This document shows, piece by piece, positions 33,184 through 43,296 of a DNA stretch of 64,000 bases (its first letter is position 1; the number at the start of each line of letters is the position of its first letter). Below the pieces are notes generated by a model that was given only the letters and a program-made list of their open reading frames with translations, was not told the DNA's origin and made no database searches. Position numbers and translations under genes: made by a program. Source of the DNA: Jeotgalibacillus aurantiacus (GTDB lineage: Bacteria > Bacillota > Bacilli > Bacillales > Jeotgalibacillaceae); contig NZ_JACNMS010000004.1 of assembly GCF_020595125.1 (NCBI RefSeq), forward strand, positions 186,001 to 250,000, written 5' to 3'.

Positions 33184-34476
33184 ATGCGTTCATATTCGAA
33201 TTCAAAGGAAGCTTTTGAGACAGCTTCAGCATTAATGCCGGGCGGTGTGAACAGTCCGGTCCGTGCATTTAAATCGGTCAATATGGATCCGATTTTCATG
33301 GAAAAAGGTAAAGGGTCAAAAATATACGATATAGATGGCAATGAATATATTGATTATGTGCTGTCATGGGGCCCGTTAATTTTAGGTCACGCAGACGATC
33401 ACGTAGTCAGTGAAATTCAAAAAACGGCTTTATCCGGTACAAGCTTTGGTGCGCCAAGCTTGTCTGAAAACAAGCTGGCACAGCTCGTTATTGACCGTGT
33501 ACCTTCCATTGAAAAAGTAAGAATGGTGTCATCGGGTACGGAAGCGACGATGAGTGCACTTCGTCTTGCACGTGGATATACGGGGAGAGATAAAATCGTC
33601 AAATTTGAAGGATGCTACCACGGTCACGGTGACAGCCTCCTGATTAAGGCAGGATCCGGTGTTGCGACACTCGGTTTACCTGATTCACCAGGCGTTCCGG
33701 CAAGCGTCGCGCAAAACACGATCACGGTTCCGTATAATGATTTCGAATCCATTCAATATGTATTTAAAGAATATGGTCATGAAATTGCAGGGGTCATTGT
33801 AGAACCGGTTGCAGGTAATATGGGCGTTGTTCCTCCGGTTGAAGGTTATCTGGAAGAACTGCGCAGCCTCACTGAACAGCACGGCTCACTCCTGATCTTT
33901 GATGAAGTCATGACCGGTTTCCGTGTCGGGTTCAATTGTGCCCAGGGTCATCTTGGTGTGACACCGGATCTGACGTGTCTTGGTAAAGTAATCGGCGGAG
34001 GACTTCCAGTAGGTGCTTTCGGCGGTAAAAAGGAAATTATGGACCACATTGCTCCGGCAGGACCGATTTATCAGGCAGGTACCCTTTCAGGGAACCCGCT
34101 TGCGATGGCTGCAGGTTATGCAACGTTGTCTCAGCTGACAGAAGAAAGCTATGACCATTTTATTAAAGTGGGAGATCAGCTGGAAGAAGGCTTTACAAGA
34201 CTTGGTGAGCAGTATGGCATTCCGCATTCTGTTAACCGTGCAGGTTCAATGTTAGGTTTCTTCTTTACAAATGAGAAAGTCATTAACTTTGAAACGGCAA
34301 AATCATCCGACTTGAATATGTTCGGTGAGTTCTATCGTCTGATGGCGGAAAATGGTGTATTTCTTCCACCTTCCCAGTTTGAAGGCTGGTTCCTGTCCAC
34401 TGTTCATTCTGATGAAGATGTAGCGAAAACACTTGAGGCAGTAGAAGCAGCATTTAAGCAGCTGTCAACAAAATAA
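33184..34476 (+). CDS. hemL: Glutamate-1-semialdehyde 2,1-aminomutase
   Basis: PLP enzyme converting glutamate-1-semialdehyde to 5-aminolevulinate. 430 residues with [39 protein letters not shown] and the PLP lysine in [16 protein letters not shown]. Last gene of the haem operon, followed by a strong terminator. Confidence 0.98.
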   Translation: MRSYSNSKEAFETASALMPGGVNSPVRAFKSVNMDPIFMEKGKGSKIYDIDGNEYIDYVLSWGPLILGHADDHVVSEIQKTALSGTSFGAPSLSENKLAQLVIDRVPSIEKVRMVSSGTEATMSALRLARGYTGRDKIVKFEGCYHGHGDSLLIKAGSGVATLGLPDSPGVPASVAQNTITVPYNDFESIQYVFKEYGHEIAGVIVEPVAGNMGVVPPVEGYLEELRSLTEQHGSLLIFDEVMTGFRVGFNCAQGHLGVTPDLTCLGKVIGGGLPVGAFGGKKEIMDHIAPAGPIYQAGTLSGNPLAMAAGYATLSQLTEESYDHFIKVGDQLEEGFTRLGEQYGIPHSVNRAGSMLGFFFTNEKVINFETAKSSDLNMFGEFYRLMAENGVFLPPSQFEGWFLSTVHSDEDVAKTLEAVEAAFKQLSTK

Positions 34477-34486
34477 AAAGTGCGAA

Positions 34487-34523
34487 GAGAGTGAAACCGG
34501 CTGCTGGTTTCACTCTCTTTTTT
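34487..34523 (+). terminator. Terminator of haem operon
   Basis: Perfect 12-bp stem GAGAGTGAAACC / GGTTTCACTCTC with T6. Confidence 0.92.
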
Positions 34524-34601
34524 CGTTTTTATACAATTCAGCGGAGCATGCGCATTCAAAAGTAGTTTGATACACTAATAGAATACATAGCAGGAAGCGG
34601 G

Positions 34602-35654
34602 ATGAATGACATGAAGGTACGTTTTATTGTAACACTGGTGATCGCTGCGATAGCAGGATGGCTGTTTTCCATATTAAATATCTTTTTACCCTGGCTCCTT
34701 GGGCCCTTGATGGTCATGATCATCCTGAAGAACACAGTTTCTTATGAATTTGTCTGGCCGGATATCCTGCGGAGTATCGGGCTTGTTGTGATAGGGATTC
34801 AGATGGGTACTTCTTTTACAGCTGAGGCAGTAAAGCTGATGGGGCTCAATCTGCCGCTCATGCTTGTCCTGACATTGCTTGTAACCGGTTTTGCCACGGT
34901 ATGTGCGTGGTTTTTAGCGAGGCTCACCGGTTATTCATTTGAAACGGCAGTACTTGGCGGTTTTCCGGGAGGACTTTCACAAATGGTGCTGCTGAGTGAG
35001 GAGATTAAGGGAGCAGATGTATCAGCGGTTGCTTTTATGCAGACGATCCGGATTCTGATGGTTATTACCGTAGTTCCGTTTCTTGCAACCTACTTTTTCC
35101 CCGGTGGTTTATCATCTCAGATGGATTCAACCGTTACGCTCATTCCCCCAATAAGAGACCTGATTATTCTTGGTACAGGAATTACGCTGCTGATCCTTAT
35201 CATGAAAAAGCTGCATTTTCCCATTCCCTACATGCTCGGACCGCTGCTGGCAGTGACGCTGTTTAATGTTTTTATCGGAAATGAATTTCTTGTACCGGAT
35301 CCGCTCGTGGCAGCTGCACAGATCATGCTCGGCACTCATTTGGGTCTTCAGATGACCGGCCTCAGAAAGCTGATCTCGGTCAAACCGCTGGCCTATGTTG
35401 TGACGATTAACCTGCTGCTCATTACATTTTGTATTTTCCTTGCCTGGGTGATGAATCAGCTGTTTTCTTTTACACTGATTAATACGTTTCTGAGCGCGGC
35501 TCCAGGTGGTGTGGCGGAGATGGCGATTACGGCTTATGAGGTCGGTGCGGATGTATCGACTGTGACAAGCTTTCACTTGTTCAGGATCTTTTTTATTTTA
35601 TTTGCTGCAGCTCCGCTGACAGTTTATCTTCTTAAAAGAAGAAAAGCGTTCTGA
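34602..35654 (+). CDS. AbrB-family (AbrB duplication) membrane protein
   Basis: A 350-residue polytopic membrane protein of the family annotated as 'AbrB family'/putative ammonia monooxygenase (unrelated to the AbrB transition-state regulator). Two homologous halves are visible: LPWLLGPLMVMII...GIQMGTSF and GGFPGGLSQMVLLSEEIKGADV in the first, PYMLGPLLAV...GTHLGLQMTG and AAPGGVAEMAITAYEVGADV in the second. About ten transmembrane segments. Transport is suspected for the family; substrate unknown. Confidence 0.85.
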   Translation: MNDMKVRFIVTLVIAAIAGWLFSILNIFLPWLLGPLMVMIILKNTVSYEFVWPDILRSIGLVVIGIQMGTSFTAEAVKLMGLNLPLMLVLTLLVTGFATVCAWFLARLTGYSFETAVLGGFPGGLSQMVLLSEEIKGADVSAVAFMQTIRILMVITVVPFLATYFFPGGLSSQMDSTVTLIPPIRDLIILGTGITLLILIMKKLHFPIPYMLGPLLAVTLFNVFIGNEFLVPDPLVAAAQIMLGTHLGLQMTGLRKLISVKPLAYVVTINLLLITFCIFLAWVMNQLFSFTLINTFLSAAPGGVAEMAITAYEVGADVSTVTSFHLFRIFFILFAAAPLTVYLLKRRKAF

Positions 35655-35724
35655 TAAAATCATCATGATTCCTTTCATTTGAACATAGATTAAAAGGAAA
35701 TGTTTAAATGAGAAGGAGGATACG

Positions 35725-36714
35725 ATGAACAAAAAAATGTCGTATACGTTGAGTGAGACGATCCGTTTTGATCAAAACCATATTCTGAGTGAGTTAAGGT
35801 CCCTTTCTTTTGAACCGAGTGTATCCATTACCGAGCATCAGGATCAGGTACTCGTGGAAGGAACGCTATTACTCGCAGGTGACGGTCTTTTTCAGCAGGG
35901 TGAAGACCTGTCCGAGCAGTACCGTTCAGCAGCGCTTGTACAAAAGGTAAAAACAGATGAAAGTAAAATGACATTTGAGCATCATTTTCCGCTTTCGATC
36001 TCCATTGCTTCAGAGAGGGTAGCGAATAAGCATGATGTAGAGGTATATATTGAGCATATTGATTATGAAATGCCGGTTGAAGGGATCCTTCATTTAACCG
36101 CGGAGCTGGCTGTTGAAGGGGTAGCTGAAAAAAAGGAAGTGCCGAAAAAAGAAGAAGCTGCCGAGGTGAGGGTGCTGCCAAACCCTTTAAATGACTGGAA
36201 TGGGGAGCAGCCAAAAGCCCGTACAGAAGTGAAGCCTGAAGAGCAGGAGGCAGTAGTGCTTGAAGAATCAGCACAGGCAGAAGCTGAGCCTGAAGTGCAG
36301 GAAGTTGAACAGAGTGACTTTCAGGAAGAGCCTGTGTCGAATGATGAGGAAGAGCTGATAGAAGAAATCGTGGAAGAAGTTTTAGCTGAAGCTGAAGTTG
36401 AAGAAGCGCTGGCACTCATTGCTGAGGAAGTCAGAGAGGCTGAGGTTGTGGCTGAAGTCGAAGATGAAAAGGGAACAGCTGAAATAGATGAGCAGGAGGA
36501 CAGTGCATTTTCAAGATTTATTCATACGCTTGAGGATCAGCAGGCCCAAATTAAAATACATATCGCTCAGCAGGATGAAACACTTGAAATGGTCGCTGAA
36601 CGATATGGTGTCACGCTGATTCAGCTCATGAAGACGAATCAGTTTGAGTCCAGAAGACCGTTTAATCGCGGGGAGCTGATCTGGGTGCCTCCCGTTCAGA
36701 CCCATTCAAAGTAA
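35725..36714 (+). CDS. spoVID: Spore coat morphogenetic protein SpoVID
   Basis: Coat-assembly protein acting around the forespore. 329 residues, much shorter than B. subtilis SpoVID (575). The conserved N-terminal domain (LSETIRFDQNHILSELRSL) is followed by a long glutamate/alanine-rich acidic linker (about residues 135-255). The C-terminal LysM-like domain is about 275-325 (DETLEMVAERYGVTLIQLM, then FNRGELIWVPP). AGGAGG precedes the ATG. The position after hemL matches B. subtilis; ysxE, which normally follows, is absent. Confidence 0.9.
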   Translation: MNKKMSYTLSETIRFDQNHILSELRSLSFEPSVSITEHQDQVLVEGTLLLAGDGLFQQGEDLSEQYRSAALVQKVKTDESKMTFEHHFPLSISIASERVANKHDVEVYIEHIDYEMPVEGILHLTAELAVEGVAEKKEVPKKEEAAEVRVLPNPLNDWNGEQPKARTEVKPEEQEAVVLEESAQAEAEPEVQEVEQSDFQEEPVSNDEEELIEEIVEEVLAEAEVEEALALIAEEVREAEVVAEVEDEKGTAEIDEQEDSAFSRFIHTLEDQQAQIKIHIAQQDETLEMVAERYGVTLIQLMKTNQFESRRPFNRGELIWVPPVQTHSK

Positions 36715-36890
36715 AGCACACAGGCGACTCCTGCTAAAAACGCCAGCAGCAGCACATCAAAAGTCGTTGGCAGGAGAATAAGTCTTACACTCTGAAATAC
36801 ACAGAGCGGGATGATAAACACCTGGCATGTATCCCGGCATTTTCTCCACCAGGGTGGCTTTGGTTTTGGAAACAGACGCTTTTTTCCCAT
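36696..36890 (-). CDS. Small membrane protein, minus strand
   Basis: 64 residues. A basic, tryptophan-containing start (KKRLFPKPKPPWWRK) is followed by two hydrophobic segments (VFIIPLCVFQSVRLILL and FDVLLLAFLAGVACVLYF). AAAGGA lies about 9 bp before the ATG. Its 3' end overlaps the spoVID 3' end by 19 bp, tail to tail. It occupies the place of ysxE. No family recognised. Confidence 0.6.
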   Translation of the reverse strand: MGKKRLFPKPKPPWWRKCRDTCQVFIIPLCVFQSVRLILLPTTFDVLLLAFLAGVACVLYFEWV

Positions 36891-36953
36891 TGTATCGATC
36901 CTTTCAGGTCATTCATTTATCGTATGATGAGAGAGGGAATTTTGCGATTTTAT

Positions 36954-36983
36954 TTGACTACATGATTAAAAATCGATTATAGT
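36954..36983 (+). promoter_or_regulatory. Promoter of valS leader
   Basis: TTGACT (36954-36959), 18-bp spacer, TATAGT (36978-36983). Confidence 0.75.
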
Positions 36984-36994
36984 ATGATATATAT

Positions 36995-37257
36995 AAATGA
37001 TGCATTGACCGGGAAGAGTAAGCGGCCCATCGTTCTTCAGAGAAGAAATTCATTTGGTGAGAGAATTTCCAGATCAGACCCCGCCGAAGTCGCCCGTTAG
37101 CAGCCTTGATGAAATGACCGACATCGTCAGATTAGTTACAGGCCGGTTTGAAGCCGTTATTGTAATGAAGTGCACAGGCAGAAGTCTGTGTAAAAAGGTG
37201 GTACCGCGAATACAAATCCCTTCGTCCTTTTATGACGAGAGGGATTTTTTTGTTTTT
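36995..37257 (+). promoter_or_regulatory. T-box riboswitch, Val-specific, before valS
   Basis: Classic T-box leader: long stem I with a GAA-GTC specifier (Val codon GTC at 37089-37091), the T-box sequence AAGGTGGTACCGCG at 37195-37208, and a terminator with stem AATCCCT / AGGGATT (37215-37246) and T run. Uncharged tRNA-Val stabilises the antiterminator and lets valS be transcribed. Confidence 0.95.
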
Positions 37258-37315
37258 CCGGAATTCCTGTAAATGATGATGTTTACACAATTCAACTGAA
37301 CTGGGAGGAAGCAAT

Positions 37316-39961
37316 ATGACAATGAATGAGACAACGATGCCAACGAAATATGATCCGAAGGCAATAGAAGAGGGCCGTTATGAATGGTGGCTGAAAGAAA
37401 AAGTATTTGAGGCAAAGAGTGAGGCTGATAAAACGCCTTACACGATCGTCATTCCGCCGCCGAATGTAACAGGGAAGCTTCACCTTGGACATGCATGGGA
37501 TACAGCGCTTCAGGATATTTTAACGCGTATGAAGCGGATGCAGGGATACGATGTTCTATGGCTTCCGGGAATGGACCACGCAGGGATTGCCACTCAGGCG
37601 AAAGTGGAGCAGAAGCTGCGTGAACAGGGAACAACGCGCTACGATCTTGGGCGTGAAAAATTCCTTGAAGAATCATGGAAGTGGAAGGATGAATATGCGG
37701 GTCATATTCGCGAGCAGTGGTCGAAGCTGGGACTTGGGCTCGATTATTCACGTGAACGTTTTACGCTTGACGAAGGCTTATCAAAAGCGGTTCAGAAAGT
37801 GTTTGTGAACCTTTATGAAAAAGGGCTGATCTACCGCGGTGAGTATATTATTAACTGGGATCCTGCGACTAAAACAGCGCTATCTGACATCGAGGTTATT
37901 CATAAAGATGTACAGGGTGCATTCTATCACATGCGCTATCCTTTAACGGACGGCAGCGGTTCGATTGAGATTGCGACAACCCGTCCTGAAACGATGCTTG
38001 GTGATACTGCGGTTGCGGTACACCCGGATGATGAGCGCTACCAGCACTTAATCGGAAAAACAGTTACGCTTCCAATCGTCGGCCGTGACATTCCGATTGT
38101 CGCTGATGACTATGTGGATATGGAATTTGGATCAGGAGCAGTAAAAATCACCCCTGCGCATGATCCAAATGACTTTGAAATCGGGAACCGTCATGATCTT
38201 GAACGTGTTCTGGTCATGAACGAAGATGGCAGCATGAATGACAATGCCGGAAAGTATAAAGGCATGGACCGTTTTGAATGCCGCAAGCAGATCGTCAAGG
38301 ATCTTCAGGAATCTGGCGTTCTGTTTGACATTGAAGATCACCTTCACTCTGTTGGTCACTCGGAACGAAGCGGAGCGGTTGTTGAACCGTACCTTTCAAC
38401 GCAGTGGTTTGTTAAGATGGAGCCGCTTGCCAAGCAGGCGATTGAGCTGCAAAATCAGGAGGATAAAGTAAACTTTGTTCCTTCACGATTTGAAAATACG
38501 TATTTGCGCTGGATGGAAAATATCCGTGACTGGTGTATTTCACGTCAGCTCTGGTGGGGGCACCGCATTCCTGCCTGGTACCATAAAGAAACGGGTGAGA
38601 TTCACGTAGGGGAAGAAGCACCGGCGGACCCTGAGAACTGGGAGCAGGACAACGATGTGCTCGATACGTGGTTCTCATCTGCGCTGTGGCCGTTTTCAAC
38701 AATGGGCTGGCCGGATGAAGAGGCAGCGGATTACAAACGCTACTATCCAACATCAGCTCTTGTAACCGGCTATGATATTATCGCGTTCTGGGTATCCCGC
38801 ATGATTTTCCAGGGAATTGAATTTACAGGAGGCCGTCCATTTAAGGATGTACTGATTCACGGGCTTGTCCGGGATGAGGAAGGACGCAAAATGTCCAAGT
38901 CGCTCGGCAATGGAGTGGATCCGATGGATGTGATTGCTGATTACGGTGCAGATTCGCTTCGTTACGTACTGACAACCGGTTCATCACCTGGTCAGGATCT
39001 GCGATTCTCAATGGATAAGGTGGAGTCGATCTGGAACTTTGCCAATAAGATCTGGAATGCATCACGCTTCGCCCTGATGAATATGGACGGGCTGAAATTT
39101 GAAGAAATCGATCTTACCGGTGAGAAATCAGTGGCGGATAAATGGATTCTGACCCGTCTGAACGATACGATTGAAAATGTAACGAGTCTTGCTGACCGCT
39201 ATGAATTCGGGGAAGTCGGACGTACGCTGTACAACTTTATCTGGGATGACTTCTGCAGCTGGTATATTGAAATGGCGAAGCTTCCATTAAACGGTGAAAA
39301 TGAAGAGGCGAAGAAAACAACACGTTCCATCCTTGCTTACGTGCTGGACCAGACGATGAGATTGCTTCACCCATTCATGCCGTTTATCACAGAGGAAATC
39401 TGGCAGAACCTTCCTCACGAAGGGAAGTCCATTACAGAGGCTGCATGGCCGACGGTGAACGAACAGTTTACAGACCGTGCTGCTGAAGAAGAGATGAAGC
39501 TGCTGATTGACATTATCCGTTCCGTACGTAACATCAGAGCGGAAGTAAATACACCAATGAGTAATCCGATTCAGCTGATGATCCGTACGACTTCTGAAGA
39601 AACAACGGATAGACTGAAGAAAAATGAAGCTTATTTAGAACGCTTCTGTCATCCGGAAAATCTTCAGATCGGTACTGATATTCAATCACCGGACAAGGCG
39701 ATGACGGCCGTTGTAACCGGGGCTGAACTGTTCCTTCCACTCGAAGGGCTGATCAATCTGGACGAAGAAATTGCCCGTCTGGAAAAGGAGCTTGATAAGT
39801 GGACAAAAGAAGTGGAACGTGTTGAGAAGAAGCTCAGCAACGAGCGCTTTGTCAGCAAAGCACCGGAAGCTGTCGTAAACGAAGAGCGTGAAAAACAAAA
39901 AGACTACATGTCTAAACAGGAAGCGGTCAAAACACGTATTGCAGAACTGAAAAATAACTGA
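37316..39961 (+). CDS. valS: Valyl-tRNA synthetase
   Basis: Class I synthetase charging tRNA-Val. 881 residues with the HIGH variant in [13 protein letters not shown], the CP1 editing domain ([19 protein letters not shown]), KMSKS in [11 protein letters not shown], the anticodon-binding domain and the C-terminal coiled coil ([23 protein letters not shown]). GGGAGGAAG precedes the ATG. Confidence 0.99.
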   Translation: MTMNETTMPTKYDPKAIEEGRYEWWLKEKVFEAKSEADKTPYTIVIPPPNVTGKLHLGHAWDTALQDILTRMKRMQGYDVLWLPGMDHAGIATQAKVEQKLREQGTTRYDLGREKFLEESWKWKDEYAGHIREQWSKLGLGLDYSRERFTLDEGLSKAVQKVFVNLYEKGLIYRGEYIINWDPATKTALSDIEVIHKDVQGAFYHMRYPLTDGSGSIEIATTRPETMLGDTAVAVHPDDERYQHLIGKTVTLPIVGRDIPIVADDYVDMEFGSGAVKITPAHDPNDFEIGNRHDLERVLVMNEDGSMNDNAGKYKGMDRFECRKQIVKDLQESGVLFDIEDHLHSVGHSERSGAVVEPYLSTQWFVKMEPLAKQAIELQNQEDKVNFVPSRFENTYLRWMENIRDWCISRQLWWGHRIPAWYHKETGEIHVGEEAPADPENWEQDNDVLDTWFSSALWPFSTMGWPDEEAADYKRYYPTSALVTGYDIIAFWVSRMIFQGIEFTGGRPFKDVLIHGLVRDEEGRKMSKSLGNGVDPMDVIADYGADSLRYVLTTGSSPGQDLRFSMDKVESIWNFANKIWNASRFALMNMDGLKFEEIDLTGEKSVADKWILTRLNDTIENVTSLADRYEFGEVGRTLYNFIWDDFCSWYIEMAKLPLNGENEEAKKTTRSILAYVLDQTMRLLHPFMPFITEEIWQNLPHEGKSITEAAWPTVNEQFTDRAAEEEMKLLIDIIRSVRNIRAEVNTPMSNPIQLMIRTTSEETTDRLKKNEAYLERFCHPENLQIGTDIQSPDKAMTAVVTGAELFLPLEGLINLDEEIARLEKELDKWTKEVERVEKKLSNERFVSKAPEAVVNEEREKQKDYMSKQEAVKTRIAELKNN

Positions 39962-39969
39962 TTCTAAAG

Positions 39970-40002
39970 AGGGACGGACTGATTTGATGTCTGTCCCTTT
40001 TC
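39970..40002 (+). terminator. Terminator after valS
   Basis: AGGGACGGAC / GTCTGTCCCT stem with one G-T pair and TTTT. Confidence 0.75.
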
Positions 40003-40038
40003 CTGTAAAATTCAATGAATGTGAAAGGGAGACATAAG

Positions 40039-41322
40039 ATGATCACATCCTATGAGGAAGCAATCAACTGGATCCACGGACGGCTCCGCCTTGGTGTTAA
40101 GCCCGGTTTATCAAGAATGGAATGGATGATGGAACGGCTCGGAAATCCTGAGGAAAAAATTAAAGCCGTACATATTGGAGGAACGAATGGAAAGGGATCA
40201 ACCGTGACCTTTTTAAGAAATATCCTGCAGGCTTCAGGAAAAACAGTCGGCACCTTCACCTCACCTTATTTCGAAGTATTCAATGAGCGTATTGCGGTGA
40301 ATGGAGAACCGGTAAGTGATGAGGAGTGGTTCAGCCTGACGCAGGACATTAAACGGCTTGCAGATGAACTGGAGGAAACGGAACTCGGCGGGCCAACAGA
40401 ATTTGAAGTCATTACAGCCATGATGTTTCATTACTTCGGCAATATCCGCGCGGTTGATTTCGTCTTAATTGAAGTCGGCCTTGGCGGAAGACTTGATTCA
40501 ACGAATATCGTTGTTCCGCTATGTACATGCATTACATCAATCGGCCTTGATCATACAGCGATTCTCGGTGACACGTATGAGGAAATTGCTTTTGAAAAAG
40601 CGGGCATTATTAAGGAATCGGTACCGCTTATTTACTGCGTTAAGCATGCAGGTGCCAAACAAGTGATCAAAGAAACAGCTGAATCAAAACATGCAGCCGC
40701 TTATGAAGTCGGTGTTGATCCTGTTGTGACCCCTTTAGACCATGGAGGTCACGGTGAGTCATTCCTTTATCAGGATTCCATCCAATTGACAACGAGAATG
40801 AACGGACTTCATCAGATTGAAAATGCAGCGATTGCCATTAAGGCAGCCGAGCTTGTATCAGGAACGGATTTATCCAATGAGGCTATCCAAAAAGGCGTCA
40901 TGGACGCTTATTGGCCTGGAAGAATGGAAACGCTCAGCACCAGACCACTCGTGATCATGGATGGCGCACATAATCCGGAGGGTATTGAGTCTTTGATTGC
41001 CACGGTCAAAAGAAAATATAACGATAAAAAAGTACATCTTCTTTTCGCAGCAGTATCGGATAAAGATACGACCGGTATGATTCAACAGCTGGATAAGCTG
41101 GCAGATGAAATATCTTTTACAACCTTTGATTTTCCAAGAGCGGCCAAGGCTGAAGTTTTATATGAAAAGAGTACGCATCTTAATAAACGGATTGTCACAG
41201 CTGATAGATGGATAAGTGAAATGAAGACCAAAGAAGATCACTTATATCTACTCACCGGGTCACTCTATTTTCTTTCGTCGGTTTATCACGAAATCAAGAA
41301 AATTCAAACTAGTGAAAATTAA
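40039..41322 (+). CDS. folC: Folylpolyglutamate/dihydrofolate synthase
   Basis: Mur-ligase-like ATP enzyme that adds glutamate to (dihydro)folate. 427 residues with the P-loop GGTNGKGSTVTFL, the TSPYFEVFNERIAVNG substrate loop, GLGGRLDSTN, and the C-terminal MDGAHNPEG block. ATG 40039 follows AAAGGGAG. A longer frame from 40015 overlaps the valS terminator region and is unlikely. Confidence 0.97.
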   Translation: MITSYEEAINWIHGRLRLGVKPGLSRMEWMMERLGNPEEKIKAVHIGGTNGKGSTVTFLRNILQASGKTVGTFTSPYFEVFNERIAVNGEPVSDEEWFSLTQDIKRLADELEETELGGPTEFEVITAMMFHYFGNIRAVDFVLIEVGLGGRLDSTNIVVPLCTCITSIGLDHTAILGDTYEEIAFEKAGIIKESVPLIYCVKHAGAKQVIKETAESKHAAAYEVGVDPVVTPLDHGGHGESFLYQDSIQLTTRMNGLHQIENAAIAIKAAELVSGTDLSNEAIQKGVMDAYWPGRMETLSTRPLVIMDGAHNPEGIESLIATVKRKYNDKKVHLLFAAVSDKDTTGMIQQLDKLADEISFTTFDFPRAAKAEVLYEKSTHLNKRIVTADRWISEMKTKEDHLYLLTGSLYFLSSVYHEIKKIQTSEN

Positions 41323-41396
41323 CGTGACGGAAGTCTCTTTTTTTGGTAATATCATTATATTGTGACTATTATCATATAAAAGCGGGGTGATATAAG

Positions 41397-43106
41397 ATGA
41401 AAGATGTATCTGTAAAAGTTAAATGGGTATTATGGATTATGTGGAGTGTGATATTTCCCGCGGGTCTTTATTTAGCCTATCAGATCGATCCGATTGAACG
41501 TTTTGACTGGCAGATCGTTCTCAGTCTGATTGTCCTGGCTGTTATTTCTGCATATTTCCCGTTTAAAGTTGATAACTCGACCATCTTCATCATTCACTGG
41601 ATCAACCTTGCCGCTTTTTTAATGTACGGACTGCTATATGAAATCATATTAATGCAATTAGTGTTAATTCCGCTCCTGATCCGTTCTAAAATGACCTGGC
41701 AGACAGTTCACCGGGTTGCATTAAATTCAACGATGTTTATGATCATCAGCCTGATTGCCGGATTGGTTTTCTACTCAACCGGTGTAACGCCTGATGATCC
41801 TGTGATGGCTGTCACTGCAGTATCAGCAGTTTATATTTTTATTCATATTTTTGTTAATCATATTTATCTTTTTTCATTCCAGTGGTTCATAGGTAACCGT
41901 TATTCATTCTGGAGCTACGACACAAAGCTTGATTATATAGCCACAATGCTCAGTATGCCATTTGGGCTAGCTTATTTTTATTTATTAATCTCTATCGGTG
42001 CAGGAGCTACTTTTCTTTTAGGCATTCCTTTCTTGGCAATATCCATCATCCTCAGACTTTATAACAATTCAGAAAAGGTCAATATGGATTTGGCAAAATC
42101 AGCTCAAATCGGTCATCAGCTGGCTGAAAGATTGAAAGTAAATGAAGTACTCGATTTGTTTGCGAATAAGCTGTCTGATCTGATGCCTATTGATTATTTG
42201 TACATTCTGGATGTTGAGACACAGAATAATCAGCTTGTTCTCCTGAGAAGAATGGAAAATGGCAAAATTGAATCGAACAACCTGTCACCTGTCCGCCGTG
42301 GAGAAGGGATTGCAGGAAAGGTATGGGAGTCGGAAAAAGCGAAACTTTACAGTAAAAAAAGTGAATGGAACGAAGAAGTGGAAGGGTATATCCCTTCGGA
42401 CATTGAAAGTATTATTTGTGTGCCGATCCAGAGAAATAAAAAAACAGTTGCTGTTCTGATGGCGGCTTCAAAAAAGAAAAATGCCTTTGGATCACATTTA
42501 ATCGCAATACTTGAAATTCTATGTTCCTATCTTGCTGTAGCGATCCAAAATGCAAGGAATCATCAGCGAACAGTCAAGCAGAGTGAGCGCTGTGCATTAA
42601 CTGGACTGTACAATTTCCGTTATTTCGATGAAAAACTGAATGAAGAATTCGAAGCTTTACAGCGCGGAAAACTGAATGTACTCTCACTCATTTTGCTCGA
42701 TATTGATCATTTTAAGAGTATCAATGATACGTATGGGCATCAGAGTGGAAATGATCTGCTGCTTGAGCTTGCGAATATGCTTGTTGAGATTGCCGGTGAA
42801 ATGGGTATCATTGCCCGTTACGGAGGTGAGGAATTCGTCATTCTGCTAAGTGATATCTCCAAAGAAGAAGCAAAAATGATCAGCGAAAAAATCAGGAGAG
42901 AAGTTGAAAATAAGGTTTTTGAAATCAGGCATGACCTAAGTAAGAAACGGGAAAAACTGAATGTGAAATTCACCGTCAGCATCGGTGTTTCCTCTGCTCC
43001 CGGGGATACTGATTCAGCGAAGTCGCTTTTAAGAAATGCTGATCGTGCGTTATATATTGGAGCAAAACAAAAAGGACGAAATAAAGTGGCAACTTATTCA
43101 AAATGA
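41397..43106 (+). CDS. Membrane GAF-GGDEF diguanylate cyclase
   Basis: 569 residues with six to seven N-terminal membrane segments (to about residue 215), a GAF domain (about 240-390) and a C-terminal GGDEF domain (about 400-565). The active-site motif is GGEEF in ARYGGEEFVILL, with LDIDHFKSINDTYGHQSGN for metal and substrate binding, so it should synthesise c-di-GMP from two GTP. No RxxD inhibitory site precedes the motif, so product inhibition is likely absent. It lies directly upstream of the pilus genes, whose PilB N terminus resembles c-di-GMP-binding MshEN domains. Confidence 0.92.
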   Translation: MKDVSVKVKWVLWIMWSVIFPAGLYLAYQIDPIERFDWQIVLSLIVLAVISAYFPFKVDNSTIFIIHWINLAAFLMYGLLYEIILMQLVLIPLLIRSKMTWQTVHRVALNSTMFMIISLIAGLVFYSTGVTPDDPVMAVTAVSAVYIFIHIFVNHIYLFSFQWFIGNRYSFWSYDTKLDYIATMLSMPFGLAYFYLLISIGAGATFLLGIPFLAISIILRLYNNSEKVNMDLAKSAQIGHQLAERLKVNEVLDLFANKLSDLMPIDYLYILDVETQNNQLVLLRRMENGKIESNNLSPVRRGEGIAGKVWESEKAKLYSKKSEWNEEVEGYIPSDIESIICVPIQRNKKTVAVLMAASKKKNAFGSHLIAILEILCSYLAVAIQNARNHQRTVKQSERCALTGLYNFRYFDEKLNEEFEALQRGKLNVLSLILLDIDHFKSINDTYGHQSGNDLLLELANMLVEIAGEMGIIARYGGEEFVILLSDISKEEAKMISEKIRREVENKVFEIRHDLSKKREKLNVKFTVSIGVSSAPGDTDSAKSLLRNADRALYIGAKQKGRNKVATYSK

Positions 43107-43133
43107 GCATTCAATCAACGAGTGCTCATTTTT
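43100..43133 (+). terminator. Terminator after GGDEF gene
   Basis: AAAATGAGCA / TGCTCATTTT stem with a 13-nt loop. The left arm overlaps the stop codon. Confidence 0.75.
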
Positions 43134-43296
43134 GTGTATATAGAACTAAACATCTACTGTTGTTCGTTCTTTCATCACAGGATATACTAGTACCATAGTT
43201 AAATGTCTTTACATGTATTTTTTTCCAAAAATGAGCATGCAGACACATTTTATTAATTTATCATTTGTTTAATGCAGAAGAATTGTGGGTGAAAAA

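Noticed and set aside
37054-37272. 72-codon frame upstream of valS
   Set aside because: It lies wholly inside the T-box riboswitch and its terminator.
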